A DNA stretch of 64,000 nucleotides from Priestia aryabhattai (GCF_023715685.1 NZ_JAMBOQ010000003.1:1-64000); one strand, 5' to 3'; positions 8,687 through 17,476 are shown, counted from the first letter of the stretch. Notes: generated by a model from the sequence alone, not told the origin. Made by a program: numbers and translations.

Positions 8687-9841
8687 ATGCCGCATTATGT
8701 AAAGATGGGGAAGGTTCCTGCTAAACGCCATACACAATTCCGAAAAGAAGACGGGAGCTTATACTATGAGCAAGTGATGGGAACAAAAGGTTTTTCGGGT
8801 ATTCAATCACTCATTTATCATATCAATCCCCCAACACAAGTAAGAGAGGCTAAAAAAATCACAGAAATCCATTATGAGATTGAAGAAAAAGAGGCACTTA
8901 AGCATCGTCACTTTCACACTTGGGAAACCGAAGCAGGAGGAGATTTCCTTGAAGCAAGAAAAATCTTTATGGTTAATGATGATGTAGCGATTGGAGTTGC
9001 CCGGCCAACACAACAAATGTCATATTTTTATCGCAATGGAGAAGGCGATGAAATGCTGTATGTTCATGAAGGAAAAGGAAAAATAGAGAGTATCTTTGGT
9101 GAACTGTCTTTCCTTCCAGGTGATTACCTAGTTATTCCTATTGGTACTACATATAGAGTAGTTCTAGAATCAGAACAAGCACGATTTCTCATTGTGGAAT
9201 CAAACTCAGCTATCATGCCTCCAAAACGCTATCGTAATGAGCATGGTCAACTTCTAGAGCACTCTCCCTATTGTGAGCGTGATTTAAGAACACCAGAAAA
9301 ACTAGAACCAAAGGATGAACGAGGAGAATTCGAGGTTCGTGTGCGGGCTCAAGGTATGTTGACTTCTTATTTATTTGACTTTCATCCATTAGACGCTGTA
9401 GGTTGGGATGGGTATTTATTTCCTTATGCTTTTAGTATTCATGATTTCGAACCAATTACAGGTAGAATTCATCAGCCACCTCCAGTTCACCAAACATTTG
9501 AAGCTCATAACTATGTAATTTGTTCATTTGTGCCACGATTATATGATTATCATCCAGAGGCCGTTCCGGCTCCTTATGTGCACAGCAACGTAGAAAGTGA
9601 TGAAGTATTATACTATGTGGATGGAGAGTTTATGAGTAGGCGTGGAATTGAAGAGGGATCTATTACTCTTCATCCAAGTGGGCTGCCACACGGTCCACAC
9701 CCAGGGAAAATGGAAGAAAGCATCGGGAAAAAAGAAACGCGAGAACTAGCTGTTATGATTGATACATTCCGACCGCTTCATGTCGTTAAGCAAGCGCATC
9801 GTTATGAAGATTCTTCTTACATGCAGAGCTGGTATAAATAG
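8687..9841 (+). CDS. hmgA: Homogentisate 1,2-dioxygenase
   Basis: A 384-residue cupin-type iron dioxygenase that opens the ring of homogentisate to maleylacetoacetate. The iron-binding region reads HSNVESDEVLYYVDGEF, then LHPSGLPHGPHPG, giving the His-Glu-His ligand set. The N-terminal GFSGIQSLIYH is typical of the shorter bacterial branch. AGGAG fits the ATG at 8687 rather than the GTG at 8681. Last gene of the tyrosine operon; a terminator hairpin follows at 9901. Confidence 0.95.
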   Translation: MPHYVKMGKVPAKRHTQFRKEDGSLYYEQVMGTKGFSGIQSLIYHINPPTQVREAKKITEIHYEIEEKEALKHRHFHTWETEAGGDFLEARKIFMVNDDVAIGVARPTQQMSYFYRNGEGDEMLYVHEGKGKIESIFGELSFLPGDYLVIPIGTTYRVVLESEQARFLIVESNSAIMPPKRYRNEHGQLLEHSPYCERDLRTPEKLEPKDERGEFEVRVRAQGMLTSYLFDFHPLDAVGWDGYLFPYAFSIHDFEPITGRIHQPPPVHQTFEAHNYVICSFVPRLYDYHPEAVPAPYVHSNVESDEVLYYVDGEFMSRRGIEEGSITLHPSGLPHGPHPGKMEESIGKKETRELAVMIDTFRPLHVVKQAHRYEDSSYMQSWYK

Positions 9842-9900
9842 AAAAAATATACTGGGTTAAATTTTAGAGCAGATATCATAACCTTTATGCTTTTTGTGCC

Positions 9901-9931
9901 GGGCGTTATTTAAACGCCCCGCTCCCTTTTA
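9901..9931 (+). terminator. Terminator of the tyrosine operon
   Basis: GGGCGTT (9901-9907), loop ATTTA, AACGCCC (9913-9919), then a CT/T-rich tail. Confidence 0.75.
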
Positions 9932-10138
9932 TTTAATCATTATTGAAGATAACTTGAAGCATGCTATTAAACTTTTTAAAGATGAGTATTCATGAAAACA
10001 GAAAAGTGGTATGGGAATAATCTAATAGATATATTAGTGAATTTTTTCCTTTTTTAATTATTAAGGCCACTAATACGCTTATTCTAGAAGAAGTGCAAAT
10101 CATAAAACAAATATTCCATTTTTGAGGGGAGAACCTAC

Positions 10139-11578
10139 ATGGATTTATTTCGAAAAAAGTCAATTTCTCATATGTTGGCCAGTGTTCAAGAAACAGATAA
10201 ATCTTTGAACAAAGTACTTGGAGCTAAAGATTTAACAATGATGGGGATTGGCTGCATTATTGGCACAGGAATTTTTGTTTTGACAGGAGTAGCCGCTGCA
10301 GAACACGCAGGACCGGCTCTTGTTCTTTCGTTTATCTTTTCAGGACTTGCCTGTATATTTGCTGCGCTATGTTATTCAGAGTTTGCTTCTTCTATACCGA
10401 TTTCTGGTAGCGCTTACACTTACAGTTATGTTACTTTCGGTGAAATGGTGGCCTGGATTCTTGGTTGGGCATTACTGTTGGAATATGGACTTGCAGCTTC
10501 GGCGGTTGCTAGTGGCTGGTCAGGTTATTTTCAAGGCTTATTAAGTGGGTTCGGGTTGAAATTACCACTTGCTATAACAAGTGCTTACGATCCCGGAAAA
10601 GGGACCTTTATTGATGTTCCAGCTATTACCGCTGTTTTAGTTATTACCTTTCTGCTCTCTCGTGGTTTACGTGAATCTACACGTGCAAATAATATTATGG
10701 TTGTGATTAAGATTGCTGTTGTTCTCTTATTCATCGTCGTTGGAATGTGGTATGTAAAGCCAGAAAACTGGACACCATTTATGCCATTTGGTTTCTCTGG
10801 GGTAACAGCGGGTGCTGCATCTGTCTTTTTTGCTTACCTTGGCTTTGATTCTATAGCTTCTGCAGCCGAAGAAGTAAAAAATCCTCAGCGCAATATGCCT
10901 ATCGGGATTATTTCTTCCCTTGCTATATGTACGATCTTATATATTATTGTTTCCTTCATTCTAACAGGTATTGTTCCCTTTACTGAATTAAATGTGAAAA
11001 ACCCGGTAGCTTTTGCTTTAAGCTATATTCACCAAGATTGGGTAGCAGGCTTTATTTCGGTAGGAGCTTTGACAGGAATGACAACAGTGTTACTTGTACT
11101 TTTATACGCACAAACACGTTTGTTTTTTGCTATGAGTCGGGATGGCTTATTGCCTAAAACAATGTCTAAAGTCGATTCAGTAAAGAAAGCCCCTATTATA
11201 AATACGTGGATTACAGGAGTCCTAGTTGCAATTTTTGTTGGATTCATCCCTTTACATAGATTAGCTGAACTAGTTAATATCGGAACACTCTTTGCGTACT
11301 TGGTTGTTTCGGTAGGCGTATTGGTTTTGCGTAAAACACAACCTGAACTACCACGTGCTTTCAAAGTCCCATTTGTTCCGTTTATACCTATTATCTCTAT
11401 GTTATTTTGTGGCTACCTTATGTTTAATTTACCAATGGCCACTTGGATTGGATTCGGAACCTGGTTGGTGATTGGCCTTATTGTTTACTTTATATTTGGT
11501 TACAGAAATAGTGAATTAGGAAAAAGGGAGAAAAATTTGAAAGCTGATAAAGAAATAGATAAGAGAGAGATTCTATAA
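10139..11578 (+). CDS. APC-family amino acid permease (YfnA/CAT-like)
   Basis: A 479-residue permease with about 12 membrane helices. The first helix carries the substrate motif GIGCIIGTGIFVLTGVAA. A later GFDSIASAAEEVKNPQRNMP loop is typical of cationic-amino-acid-transporter relatives such as YfnA. The C-terminus is charged and cytosolic. It follows the tyrosine operon by about 300 bp, past a terminator, so it has its own promoter. Uptake of an aromatic or branched amino acid is possible but not shown by sequence. Confidence 0.88.
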   Translation: MDLFRKKSISHMLASVQETDKSLNKVLGAKDLTMMGIGCIIGTGIFVLTGVAAAEHAGPALVLSFIFSGLACIFAALCYSEFASSIPISGSAYTYSYVTFGEMVAWILGWALLLEYGLAASAVASGWSGYFQGLLSGFGLKLPLAITSAYDPGKGTFIDVPAITAVLVITFLLSRGLRESTRANNIMVVIKIAVVLLFIVVGMWYVKPENWTPFMPFGFSGVTAGAASVFFAYLGFDSIASAAEEVKNPQRNMPIGIISSLAICTILYIIVSFILTGIVPFTELNVKNPVAFALSYIHQDWVAGFISVGALTGMTTVLLVLLYAQTRLFFAMSRDGLLPKTMSKVDSVKKAPIINTWITGVLVAIFVGFIPLHRLAELVNIGTLFAYLVVSVGVLVLRKTQPELPRAFKVPFVPFIPIISMLFCGYLMFNLPMATWIGFGTWLVIGLIVYFIFGYRNSELGKREKNLKADKEIDKREIL

Positions 11579-12021
11579 GCCTTTTGCATGCACTTATCTA
11601 ATTAATATATTCAAGTTAATTAAAAAAGTCTATCTTAATACACGTAATCTTCTATTCATTAACTGCCTTAGGACAAACAATTTCGTGCAGTAGAATCTGT
11701 TCAATCAAACATTTTATTATAAATAAAGCTAAAAAGGATGCCTATTGGCATCCTTTTTGTAGGTGAAAATCGTTTCATTTACCGTCTCTCTAAATACGAA
11801 TATTTTTTATGCGATTTGTTCACACTAAGTGCCTGACTATATTGTGTGTTATCTAGAATTTTTAAGTAGCTTACTTATTGGTTCCTTTTACCGCCCTTGT
11901 AATCCATTTCTTCCTTTTCTCTAATTATGTTTAATAACTATGGATTTTTTGAAGGATTTTAGGTTTTTAAGTCCAAGTAATAGGTTAATATTGACTTATA
12001 AAGCGACTGAAGGGTGTAGAA
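11579..12021. other. Intergenic stretch with one terminator
   Basis: AT-rich sequence without a supported gene. The only clear element is the terminator at 11731-11758. Confidence 0.6.
11731..11760 (+). terminator. Bidirectional-type terminator after the permease
   Basis: AAAAAGGATGCC (11731-11742), loop TATT, GGCATCCTTTTT (11747-11758). Confidence 0.85.
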
Positions 12022-12333
12022 ATGGAGGAGAGTAAGTTGCCTAACAAAGAATATCGATACTATTTTATAAAGTTAGGTAAGTTATATTATGTAACTGAAT
12101 TATGTAGACACATAAAAAGGAAAGAAATATCCAGTTACGAATTTACAAATGATGAATTGGTTGCGTTCCCCTTTGACACACAGTCCATTGCGAAACAGAC
12201 CGCAGATGAATGTGGTGGTTATATTGTAGTCAGAAACGCTACATTTGAGGATTATATTAGTCAAGGAGAACGATGGAGCAATTATATAGATTATAAAGAG
12301 AAAAATACCTGTAAGGTCTATACTGTTAAGTAA
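12022..12333 (+). CDS. Small hypothetical protein
   Basis: A 103-residue, charged, soluble protein without a recognised family. It is rich in Tyr, Lys and Glu, with no signal peptide or membrane helix. The ATG follows a modest GGGTG site. It lies about 105 bp before a SUKH-type immunity-like gene. A partnership with that gene is possible, since such proteins cluster with contact-dependent toxin systems, but no toxin is seen nearby. Confidence 0.5.
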   Translation: MEESKLPNKEYRYYFIKLGKLYYVTELCRHIKRKEISSYEFTNDELVAFPFDTQSIAKQTADECGGYIVVRNATFEDYISQGERWSNYIDYKEKNTCKVYTVK

Positions 12334-12439
12334 ATGGTAAACTATTTCTGCTATAATACTTTTAATATTTATATAAAATGTAGAAAAAGCGCCCATTTGG
12401 GATGATGGATACAGTCAATCAAAAAAATTAACAGAAGAA

Positions 12440-12844
12440 ATGGTCAACGAAGCAGAAAAGAAGTTGGGTGTGAAGTTACCAGAATCCTATATTGAGTTAT
12501 GTAAAATGCAGAATGGGGGCTATTTAAAATACTGTAACTACCCTACCTCTATTCCAACAAATTGGGCAGACGATCATGTAAATCTCCCTGAGATTTATGG
12601 AATAGGGAAAGAAGGCATTTTATCTAGTGATTATTATATAGAAGAATGGGAGTTACCAAAAGATATTGTTCTACTATGCGGAGAGGGACATTGGTGGGGT
12701 GCATTCGACTATTGGAATACAAAAGATAATCCTCCTATAATTTATATGGATTTAGAATGGGGAACAGACACACTTATTTTTGAATTAGCTCCTGATTTTG
12801 AGACCTTGGTAAATAGCTTATTTATTTATGAAGATGAAGAATGA
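12440..12844 (+). CDS. SUKH (SMI1/KNR4) domain protein with damaged 5' end
   Basis: A 134-residue SUKH-fold protein of the kind that acts as immunity to polymorphic toxins. Typical positions are EAEKKLGVKLPESYIELCKMQNGG at the start of the fold and the later WGTDTLIFELAPDFETLVNSLF. The frame stays open upstream to a stop at about 12371 and still reads family-like (APIWDDGYSQSKKL), but without a usable start codon. An ATG there is followed immediately by TAG in a shifted frame. The ATG at 12440 has only a weak ribosome site. The gene may be expressed from this inner start, or it may be decaying. Confidence 0.65.
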   Translation: MVNEAEKKLGVKLPESYIELCKMQNGGYLKYCNYPTSIPTNWADDHVNLPEIYGIGKEGILSSDYYIEEWELPKDIVLLCGEGHWWGAFDYWNTKDNPPIIYMDLEWGTDTLIFELAPDFETLVNSLFIYEDEE

Positions 12845-12900
12845 TTACATTTATACAATACAAAGGAACTGGCATTCAATTGTCGGTTTTTTTGTATTAG
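12845..12900 (+). terminator. Possible terminator after the SUKH gene
   Basis: An imperfect hairpin with AATACAAA and TTTGTATT as outer arms and a T-run before the 3' arm. Confidence 0.4.
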
Positions 12901-12925
12901 TTTCATATGATTTGATTCACCAAGC

Positions 12926-13177
12926 TCTCCCTTCTCCTCATTACGTTCTACTTTAGTCCTTGAGACATCTTTTAATCTCTCGTCCATTGCATGAAAAAAT
13001 AAACCTCTAGGCCAATCCCCGACATAAAAAAAGAGCACATATTCTATGACCATCTATCGATTACCTACTGCGGTAAATTTTCCTTTTCGTTTATTAGGGT
13101 AAACATGCAACCTTACTGCGGTAGCTATTTAGTATCTAAAGAATAGCTACTTCATTCGGTAATCAGTATCTACTTCG
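12926..13177 (+). repeat. Duplicated ~245-bp module, copy 1
   Basis: Collinear with 15858-16097. It shares an A part (CATCTTTTAATCTCTCGTCC region), a central hairpin, and a B part with TTACTGCGGTAGCTA followed by AGTATCTAAAGAAT. In this copy the A part contains in-frame stops. Confidence 0.65.
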
Positions 13178-13341
13178 TTAGTGTTCCTAATTGCAGACTA
13201 AAAAAATCAATCTCTATCCGTCTTTCTTTCATTTAAATAGTCTTCTGCTCTATAGCATGTAGTCAAATTATTGTTGGAGAAATATAGCTTTACCTTTTAA
13301 TTGATGCATCGCAGGGACATACTAAAAAATGAGGTGATCAC

Positions 13342-13521
13342 ATGGAAATAAATCGAGCTAAACAAATTCTTTCTTCTCCTAAGGAAATTGATGTTCATTA
13401 CCACGGAGTTCCTATTTGGATTAAGAGTGTAGATGAAACATCAAGTATGGCTACCGTACATGCGAGAGGAACACATGATGAAGACCGTATGGTGCCAGTC
13501 CTTGATTTAGAAGAAAAATAA
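13342..13521 (+). CDS. sspH: H-type small acid-soluble spore protein
   Basis: A 59-residue protein beginning MEINRAKQILSSPKEI and ending VPVLDLEEK. This is the SspH pattern: an N-terminal RAKxIxxSP helix, a central V-D-E segment and a C-terminal acidic end. H-type SASPs are minor components of the spore core made under forespore sigma control. GAGGTG precedes the ATG. A strong terminator follows directly. Confidence 0.88.
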   Translation: MEINRAKQILSSPKEIDVHYHGVPIWIKSVDETSSMATVHARGTHDEDRMVPVLDLEEK

Positions 13522-13577
13522 AAAGTTGGAAAGAAAGAATGTAGGTTTTTACATTCTTTTCTTCCCAACTTTTTAAA
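13519..13577 (+). terminator. Terminator of sspH
   Basis: A long stem with AAAGTTGG/CCAACTTT and GAATGT/ACATTC pairs, followed by T residues. Confidence 0.8.
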
Positions 13578-13600
13578 TTAAAACAGAAAGCTTTAAATAG

Positions 13601-13723
13601 AAATATCCAGATAAGGTAAGTGACAGATGCGACAGCTGTAACTCAACTTACTTCAAAAGTTCCGTAACAGGCGGCGTTTTCTTGAGGGAATGCAGAGAGT
13701 GTGGAATGAAGAAGAGTATCTAA
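13601..13723 (+). pseudogene. Zinc-ribbon-like fragment without start codon
   Basis: An open frame of 40 codons contains CDSCNSTYFKSS and later CRECGMKKSI, a clean pair of C-x2-C knuckles as in small zinc-ribbon proteins. A stop lies just upstream and no ATG, GTG or TTG occurs before the first knuckle. It is either a decayed gene or a protein using a non-standard start. A terminator hairpin follows at 13744. Confidence 0.5.
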
Positions 13724-13743
13724 GGATAGAGGATTATATAGCC

Positions 13744-13773
13744 AAAAGAGAAGGAGTTGTGCCCTTCTCTTTT
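13744..13773 (+). terminator. Terminator-like hairpin after the zinc-ribbon fragment
   Basis: AAAGAGAAGG pairs with CCTTCTCTTT around a short loop. Confidence 0.65.
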
Positions 13774-13826
13774 CTATTTGCATTTATTTGCTTCACTTTA
13801 GGATCTGGAACATACAATTTGTCATG

Positions 13827-13937
13827 CTTCTCCTGATCCTTACTACGTTCGGTTCTATTCGTTTAGGCATCTTTCAATCCCTCGTCCAGTTCATAAAAAA
13901 GATAAGCTATTAGGCCAACCACCAGCTTATAAAAGCC
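13827..13937 (+). repeat. Duplicated module, copy 2 (A part only)
   Basis: Similar to the first ~105 bp of the modules at 12926 and 15858. Read in one frame it encodes HLSIPRPVHKKDKLLGQPP. The aligned frame of copy 3 gives HLPMSRRFHKKNKPLGQPS. The conservation is protein-like, but no start or ribosome site is evident here. Confidence 0.55.
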
Positions 13938-13999
13938 AACCACATATTTTTTTATGTAAGGTGTTTGAATTTTATTTTTTTGGTTAAAATCTATAATCA

Positions 14000-14312
14000 A
14001 CTAACTTTTTTTAGCAGTATGTGATCCATGTGACCTTCTACTCTCTATGAGTAGAAGGGTTTTTTATTTGTTTAAGTTCTTTCCTTTTGGGTATAAAAAT
14101 AAATGTAAAGTTATCTAAGTCATCTACCTTTGTTTATAGTATGTTTCTATCTTGCCTTCTATCTATAGGATAGAGGGCTTTCCTATGTAATCTGTTTAAA
14201 TTATGAGTTTATTGGCAATGAATAAAGGTGTTACCTTTCTCGCAGGTTATACAATGACATTTCAATCACACAAATGACCTTCTACCTGACAGGAGTAGAA
14301 GGTTTTTTGGTA
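14000..14312 (+). repeat. Three tandem ~120-bp hairpin units
   Basis: Hairpins at 14034-14058, about 14154-14177 and 14278-14302 all start CCTTCTA and close with a complementary arm. The first and third are followed by GTTTTTT or TTTTTT like terminators. The preceding ~30 bases are also similar between units. Spacing is 120 and 124 bp. There is no open frame between them. Confidence 0.6.
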
Positions 14313-14457
14313 TCAATTATTTATCAATATTAACATTAAATGCTGAATTATCTATATTATTTAAAGTAGTTTTATTTTTATCATCTACTTCATTACGTAA
14401 AAGTGAATCACGTGTAGCTTCGTAAGCTCATCGCTTTACATCATTATTTCAGCTTTA

Positions 14458-14937
14458 TTAATCAGGGTTACATGTTATCTTTCCATATCTCAATGCATCA
14501 TAAATAGCACGCCCATCGCTTGAATTAGTTTCTGAAAATTTAATGGGCAGTAGCGAAAAAATAATATAATAAACAGAAAAATAGACAAACTGGTAAAAAA
14601 AGAGATTTGCTGGAAGGATGTCAGCTATAATTAAACTATTTATAAGGAAAATAGAAGCTAAATTAGCAATGGCACCTCCAGCATAGACACAAGCATGGGT
14701 AAATCGGTTGTCGTATTTTAGTTTTTCATATACACAAAAAGAATCCAAAAAGTAAACTGATTTTATTTTAACTTTTCTCCATTTAAAAATCGTTTTTCCT
14801 TTTCCAATTGTAAAATCCACTCTCCCTCCAAAAAAGATTGCCATGATAGAATGACCTAATTGATGAACAAGAGATACAAGTGGTAGTACAAGTAAGAATG
14901 AAAACAAGAACTTAGGCATATCACTGAATCCAAACAC
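14458..14937 (-). CDS. M50-like (site-2-protease-like) membrane protein, HQLGH variant
   Basis: A 159-residue membrane protein with about four hydrophobic segments. Near residue 25 the metalloprotease motif HExxH reads VHQLGHSIMAIFFGG, with Gln in place of the catalytic Glu. A C-terminal SSDGRAIYDALRYG corresponds to the second metal-ligand region of M50 proteins. The fold is likely that of a site-2 protease, but activity is doubtful. It is a lone gene in a gene-poor region. It could regulate or chaperone membrane proteins; its role is unknown. Confidence 0.6.
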   Translation of the reverse strand: MFGFSDMPKFLFSFLLVLPLVSLVHQLGHSIMAIFFGGRVDFTIGKGKTIFKWRKVKIKSVYFLDSFCVYEKLKYDNRFTHACVYAGGAIANLASIFLINSLIIADILPANLFFYQFVYFSVYYIIFSLLPIKFSETNSSDGRAIYDALRYGKITCNPD

Positions 14938-15306
14938 ACTTCCATCTCCTTTATTATGAAATGATTTAATAAATAGCTAACTTATTAAGATATGTACATT
15001 CTTTTTGATAGTGGACAGACTTTTGTCAGCAGAGAGTCTCCCTTTTTTAATCATATGTGCAATCATCCGTTTGGCACTCCGAAAGGGCTTCAATCGAAGG
15101 ATAGGACCACCAAAGCAGTAGTTAAAGTTATCAATAATCTTTAAGCATTGCCTATAAAGAAGAATATCTTCACTTTATTTTTAAACATTCTCCATAACAA
15201 TAAACGACCCTATATATTGTAAACAAAGTTACTAAGGTCGCTTATGCTATATTCTGATTTATTATTTTTTTGTCTTTTTCTTTATAATAAAATATCTGGT
15301 TTCTCA
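14938..15306. other. Intergenic stretch without supported gene
   Basis: AT-rich, with scattered short repeats only. A weak inverted pair GACC/GGTC near 15210-15243 may help end transcription of the small gene at 15307-15432. Confidence 0.5.
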
Positions 15307-15432
15307 TTAAGCTTCTGACAGAACTTTGATATCATGATTAATTTGATCGAACAAATAAGTAAGGTAAGAATCTAATTCAAATTGATTATCTTCAACAAAA
15401 TCATCTAACACAGACTTACTTTCTTCTCTCAT
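15307..15432 (-). CDS. Small acidic protein, 41 residues
   Basis: Reads MREESKSVLDDFVEDNQFEL and ends HDIKVLSEA. It is acidic and probably helical. A strong GGAGGG site lies ahead of the ATG. No family recognised. It is downstream of, and on the same strand as, the GlsB-like gene, 33 bp after it, so the two may be co-transcribed. Confidence 0.6.
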   Translation of the reverse strand: MREESKSVLDDFVEDNQFELDSYLTYLFDQINHDIKVLSEA

Positions 15433-15465
15433 CTTTAGTCCCTCCAATTTAGGTTTTTCAATTTT

Positions 15466-15738
15466 TTATGCATGATGACCATGATTCTTTTTTTGGCCCA
15501 TTTTTCTTAGAACAAAGCTTACAATTAACACCAAAATGATTGATCCAATAATGGCTGGGATGATTGCAAAACCACCAACGACTGGTCCCCAACTTCCCAA
15601 GATCAGACTACCTAACCAAGAGCCAATAAAACCTGCGATAATATTACCGATAATACCTCCAGGAACATCACGCCCTGTGATTAAACCAGCGAGCCACCCA
15701 ATAATTCCACCTACAATTAGCATCCATATAATTCCCAT
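15466..15738 (-). CDS. GlsB/YeaQ/YmgE-family membrane protein
   Basis: A 90-residue protein with three Gly-rich membrane helices, typical of the transglycosylase-associated (YeaQ/YmgE, GlsB) family. GWLAGLITGRDVPGG after the first helix is the family signature. A basic His-rich tail ends the chain. AGGAGAG precedes the ATG. Members are usually stress-induced in Firmicutes; the mechanism is unknown. Confidence 0.88.
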   Translation of the reverse strand: MGIIWMLIVGGIIGWLAGLITGRDVPGGIIGNIIAGFIGSWLGSLILGSWGPVVGGFAIIPAIIGSIILVLIVSFVLRKMGQKKNHGHHA

Positions 15739-15857
15739 AAATCATTCTCTCCTTTAAAATAGTTAGTTGACTTTACCCCCGACTAAAACCCATTAATCCT
15801 GTTATTTTTTTCCTTAATAAAGTTTTTCTCCTTATGTAATAAGGTGAATTTATATAA

Positions 15858-16097
15858 CTTTTCTTACTCTCTACTTTATTCTTTTGGACATCTTCCAATG
15901 TCTCGTCGATTTCATAAAAAGAATAAACCATTAGGACAACCCTCAGCATATAAAAACAAACACATCTTACATCATTATCTATTCATCCCTTACTTCAGTA
16001 AGGGTTCTTTGTTATTTTTTGAGTGGACAGGTAAGCTTACTGCGGTAGCTACATAGTATCTAAAGAATCACTACTTCACTCATTAATCAGTATCTAT
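15858..16097 (+). repeat. Duplicated ~245-bp module, copy 3
   Basis: Collinear with 12926-13177. The central hairpin here is CCCTTAC/GTAAGGG with T-rich sequence after it. In copy 1 the same place holds a different pairing sequence, TTACC/GGTAA. The B part, CTTACTGCGGTAGCTAC then AGTATCTAAAGAAT, is closely shared. Confidence 0.65.
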
Positions 16098-16189
16098 TTA
16101 TTTAATGGTAATGATTAAATATGCGCGATGATATGTAAAAACTAAGCATTGCTATCTTATAAACAATGACATCAATATAAGCTTCTTTT

Positions 16190-16198
16190 CATACTATA
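16190..16198 (+). promoter_or_regulatory. Sporulation-type -10 element
   Basis: CATACTATA, matching the SigE/SigK -10 pattern, lies 16 bp before the start of the cortex hydrolase gene. The -35 is not clear. Confidence 0.4.
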
Positions 16199-16214
16199 TT
16201 TTGGGGGTGAATAA

Positions 16215-16655
16215 ATGCCAAGAGTAAATTACCGAAGTTCAGACATTAACTTAATGGCAAGAATGATGCGAGCAGAAGCTGAAGGTGAAGGAAGACAAGG
16301 GATGTTATATGTTGGAAATGTAATTGTTAATCGTCTTGCAGCAAATTGTTTAGACTTTAGAAATTTAAGAACCGTGTCACAAGTCATTTATCAAGTACAG
16401 GGGGGGAATTATTCGTTTGAAGCTGTTCAAAAAGGGAATGTATTTTATCAAAGAGCGAGAGGTGTTGAAAGAAGATTAGCAAAGCAGAATTTGGATTATT
16501 GGAGACAACACCCAGCGAAATTTGCTCTTTGGTATTTTAATCCACATGCTCCGTGCCCTCCAACATGGTACGGGCAACCTGCATCTGGTCAATTTAAAAA
16601 TCATTGTTATTATGAACCAAAACCTGATACATGTGCTAGTGTTTATGGAGGTTAG
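16215..16655 (+). CDS. cwlJ: CwlJ/SleB-type spore cortex hydrolase
   Basis: A 146-residue protein of the Hydrolase_2 family that degrades spore cortex peptidoglycan during germination. The N-terminal LMARMMRAEAEGEG contains the catalytic Glu. GNVIVNRLAANCLDFR and the Cys/Pro-rich WYFNPHAPCPPTW stretch are typical of CwlJ. No signal peptide and no peptidoglycan-binding domain are present, as in CwlJ rather than SleB. It has a strong GGGGGTG site and a SigE/SigK-like -10 upstream. Its usual partner gerQ is not adjacent, so it may be a second copy. Confidence 0.87.
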   Translation: MPRVNYRSSDINLMARMMRAEAEGEGRQGMLYVGNVIVNRLAANCLDFRNLRTVSQVIYQVQGGNYSFEAVQKGNVFYQRARGVERRLAKQNLDYWRQHPAKFALWYFNPHAPCPPTWYGQPASGQFKNHCYYEPKPDTCASVYGG

Positions 16656-17192
16656 GTTATCGAGGAGTTATGATTAACTCTGGAGTAGTATGGTAGAGCT
16701 GCGAATACAACATTTTAGTTGTAGGTGATGGTAGCTATCCCTATTTATTCAATGCAACTCCTATAGATCATATAACAGTAGTCGGTTGAAAAAAACTTTG
16801 CCCCCCATCGTAGCCTATTTAATCTTTGTTTTAATGTATTTTTATCTGGCGAAATAAAAAGGGAACTTCCTGGTTAGCAGGTGTTCCCTTTTTTATATGA
16901 AACATAATAATCATTTATCCAAGAAATTTGTTTCAAAATAAATTCGACTGTGCAATGAGCTTTTTAAATAGATGCGCAAAATGTAGGCGTCATGAATATT
17001 TAATGTAGATTAAAAGTCCGTAGAAAGAATTGAAGAACTTGAGGATAATGGTTAGCTAACTAAAAGGTTGAAAAGGAGTGTTCCTCAATGATAATTAGTT
17101 TTTTATTAATATAAGAAATTAATTATTAATTTCTTAATAGATGGTATTATAAGGTAGTTAAAATAAACTGTCTTGGAGGATGAAGGACCTCA
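16656..17192. other. Intergenic stretch with terminator and decayed sequence
   Basis: Contains the terminator at 16856-16894. A short frame at about 16703-16790 reads VVGDGSYPYLFNATPID without a start. No gene is supported. Confidence 0.5.
16856..16894 (+). terminator. Strong terminator
   Basis: AAAAAGGGAAC (16856-16866) pairs with GTTCCCTTTTTT (16883-16894). Confidence 0.85.
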
Positions 17193-17357
17193 ATGAAACT
17201 ATCTCAGCTAGAAGAGGAGATTATAGCTTTACAAAAAATGATTTATAACTTAGCAAAGGAAAATCACGAATATTGTGATGGAGACATCCTTAAAATAAGT
17301 CAAGAATTAGATAAGAAAATTTTCACTTATCAAAAAATGATAAATTCCATTGACTAA
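17193..17357 (+). CDS. Spo0E-family aspartyl-phosphate phosphatase
   Basis: A 54-residue two-helix protein, MKLSQLEEEIIALQKMIYNL then ISQELDKKI. The S-Q-E-L-D motif is the Spo0E signature needed for dephosphorylating Spo0A~P. It lies 120 bp upstream of a soluble histidine kinase, a suggestive pairing of kinase and phosphatase activities around the sporulation phosphorelay. Function on Spo0A is inferred from family. Confidence 0.82.
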   Translation: MKLSQLEEEIIALQKMIYNLAKENHEYCDGDILKISQELDKKIFTYQKMINSID

Positions 17358-17476
17358 TATATATCTAGATATCAAACTAGTCATAAAGTAATATCTCGTA
17401 AGATAATGGATTAATATTTAAAAATGTACTTAATTAAGAAGAATATGCGGATATATAAGTTTGGGAGGCATCAACT

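Noticed and set aside
13786..14460. CRISPR-like array because of repeated hairpins
   Set aside because: Units are ~120 bp and degenerate with long dissimilar interiors, and no cas genes are present. They are terminator-like repeats.
15844..16056. 70-codon frame over repeat copy 3
   Set aside because: TG-poor start and no ribosome site. The frame is broken in the other copies, so it is treated as part of the repeat.
16703..16790. Short frame VVGDGSYPYLFNATPID after the CwlJ-like gene
   Set aside because: No start codon and no recognisable family; too short to call a pseudogene.
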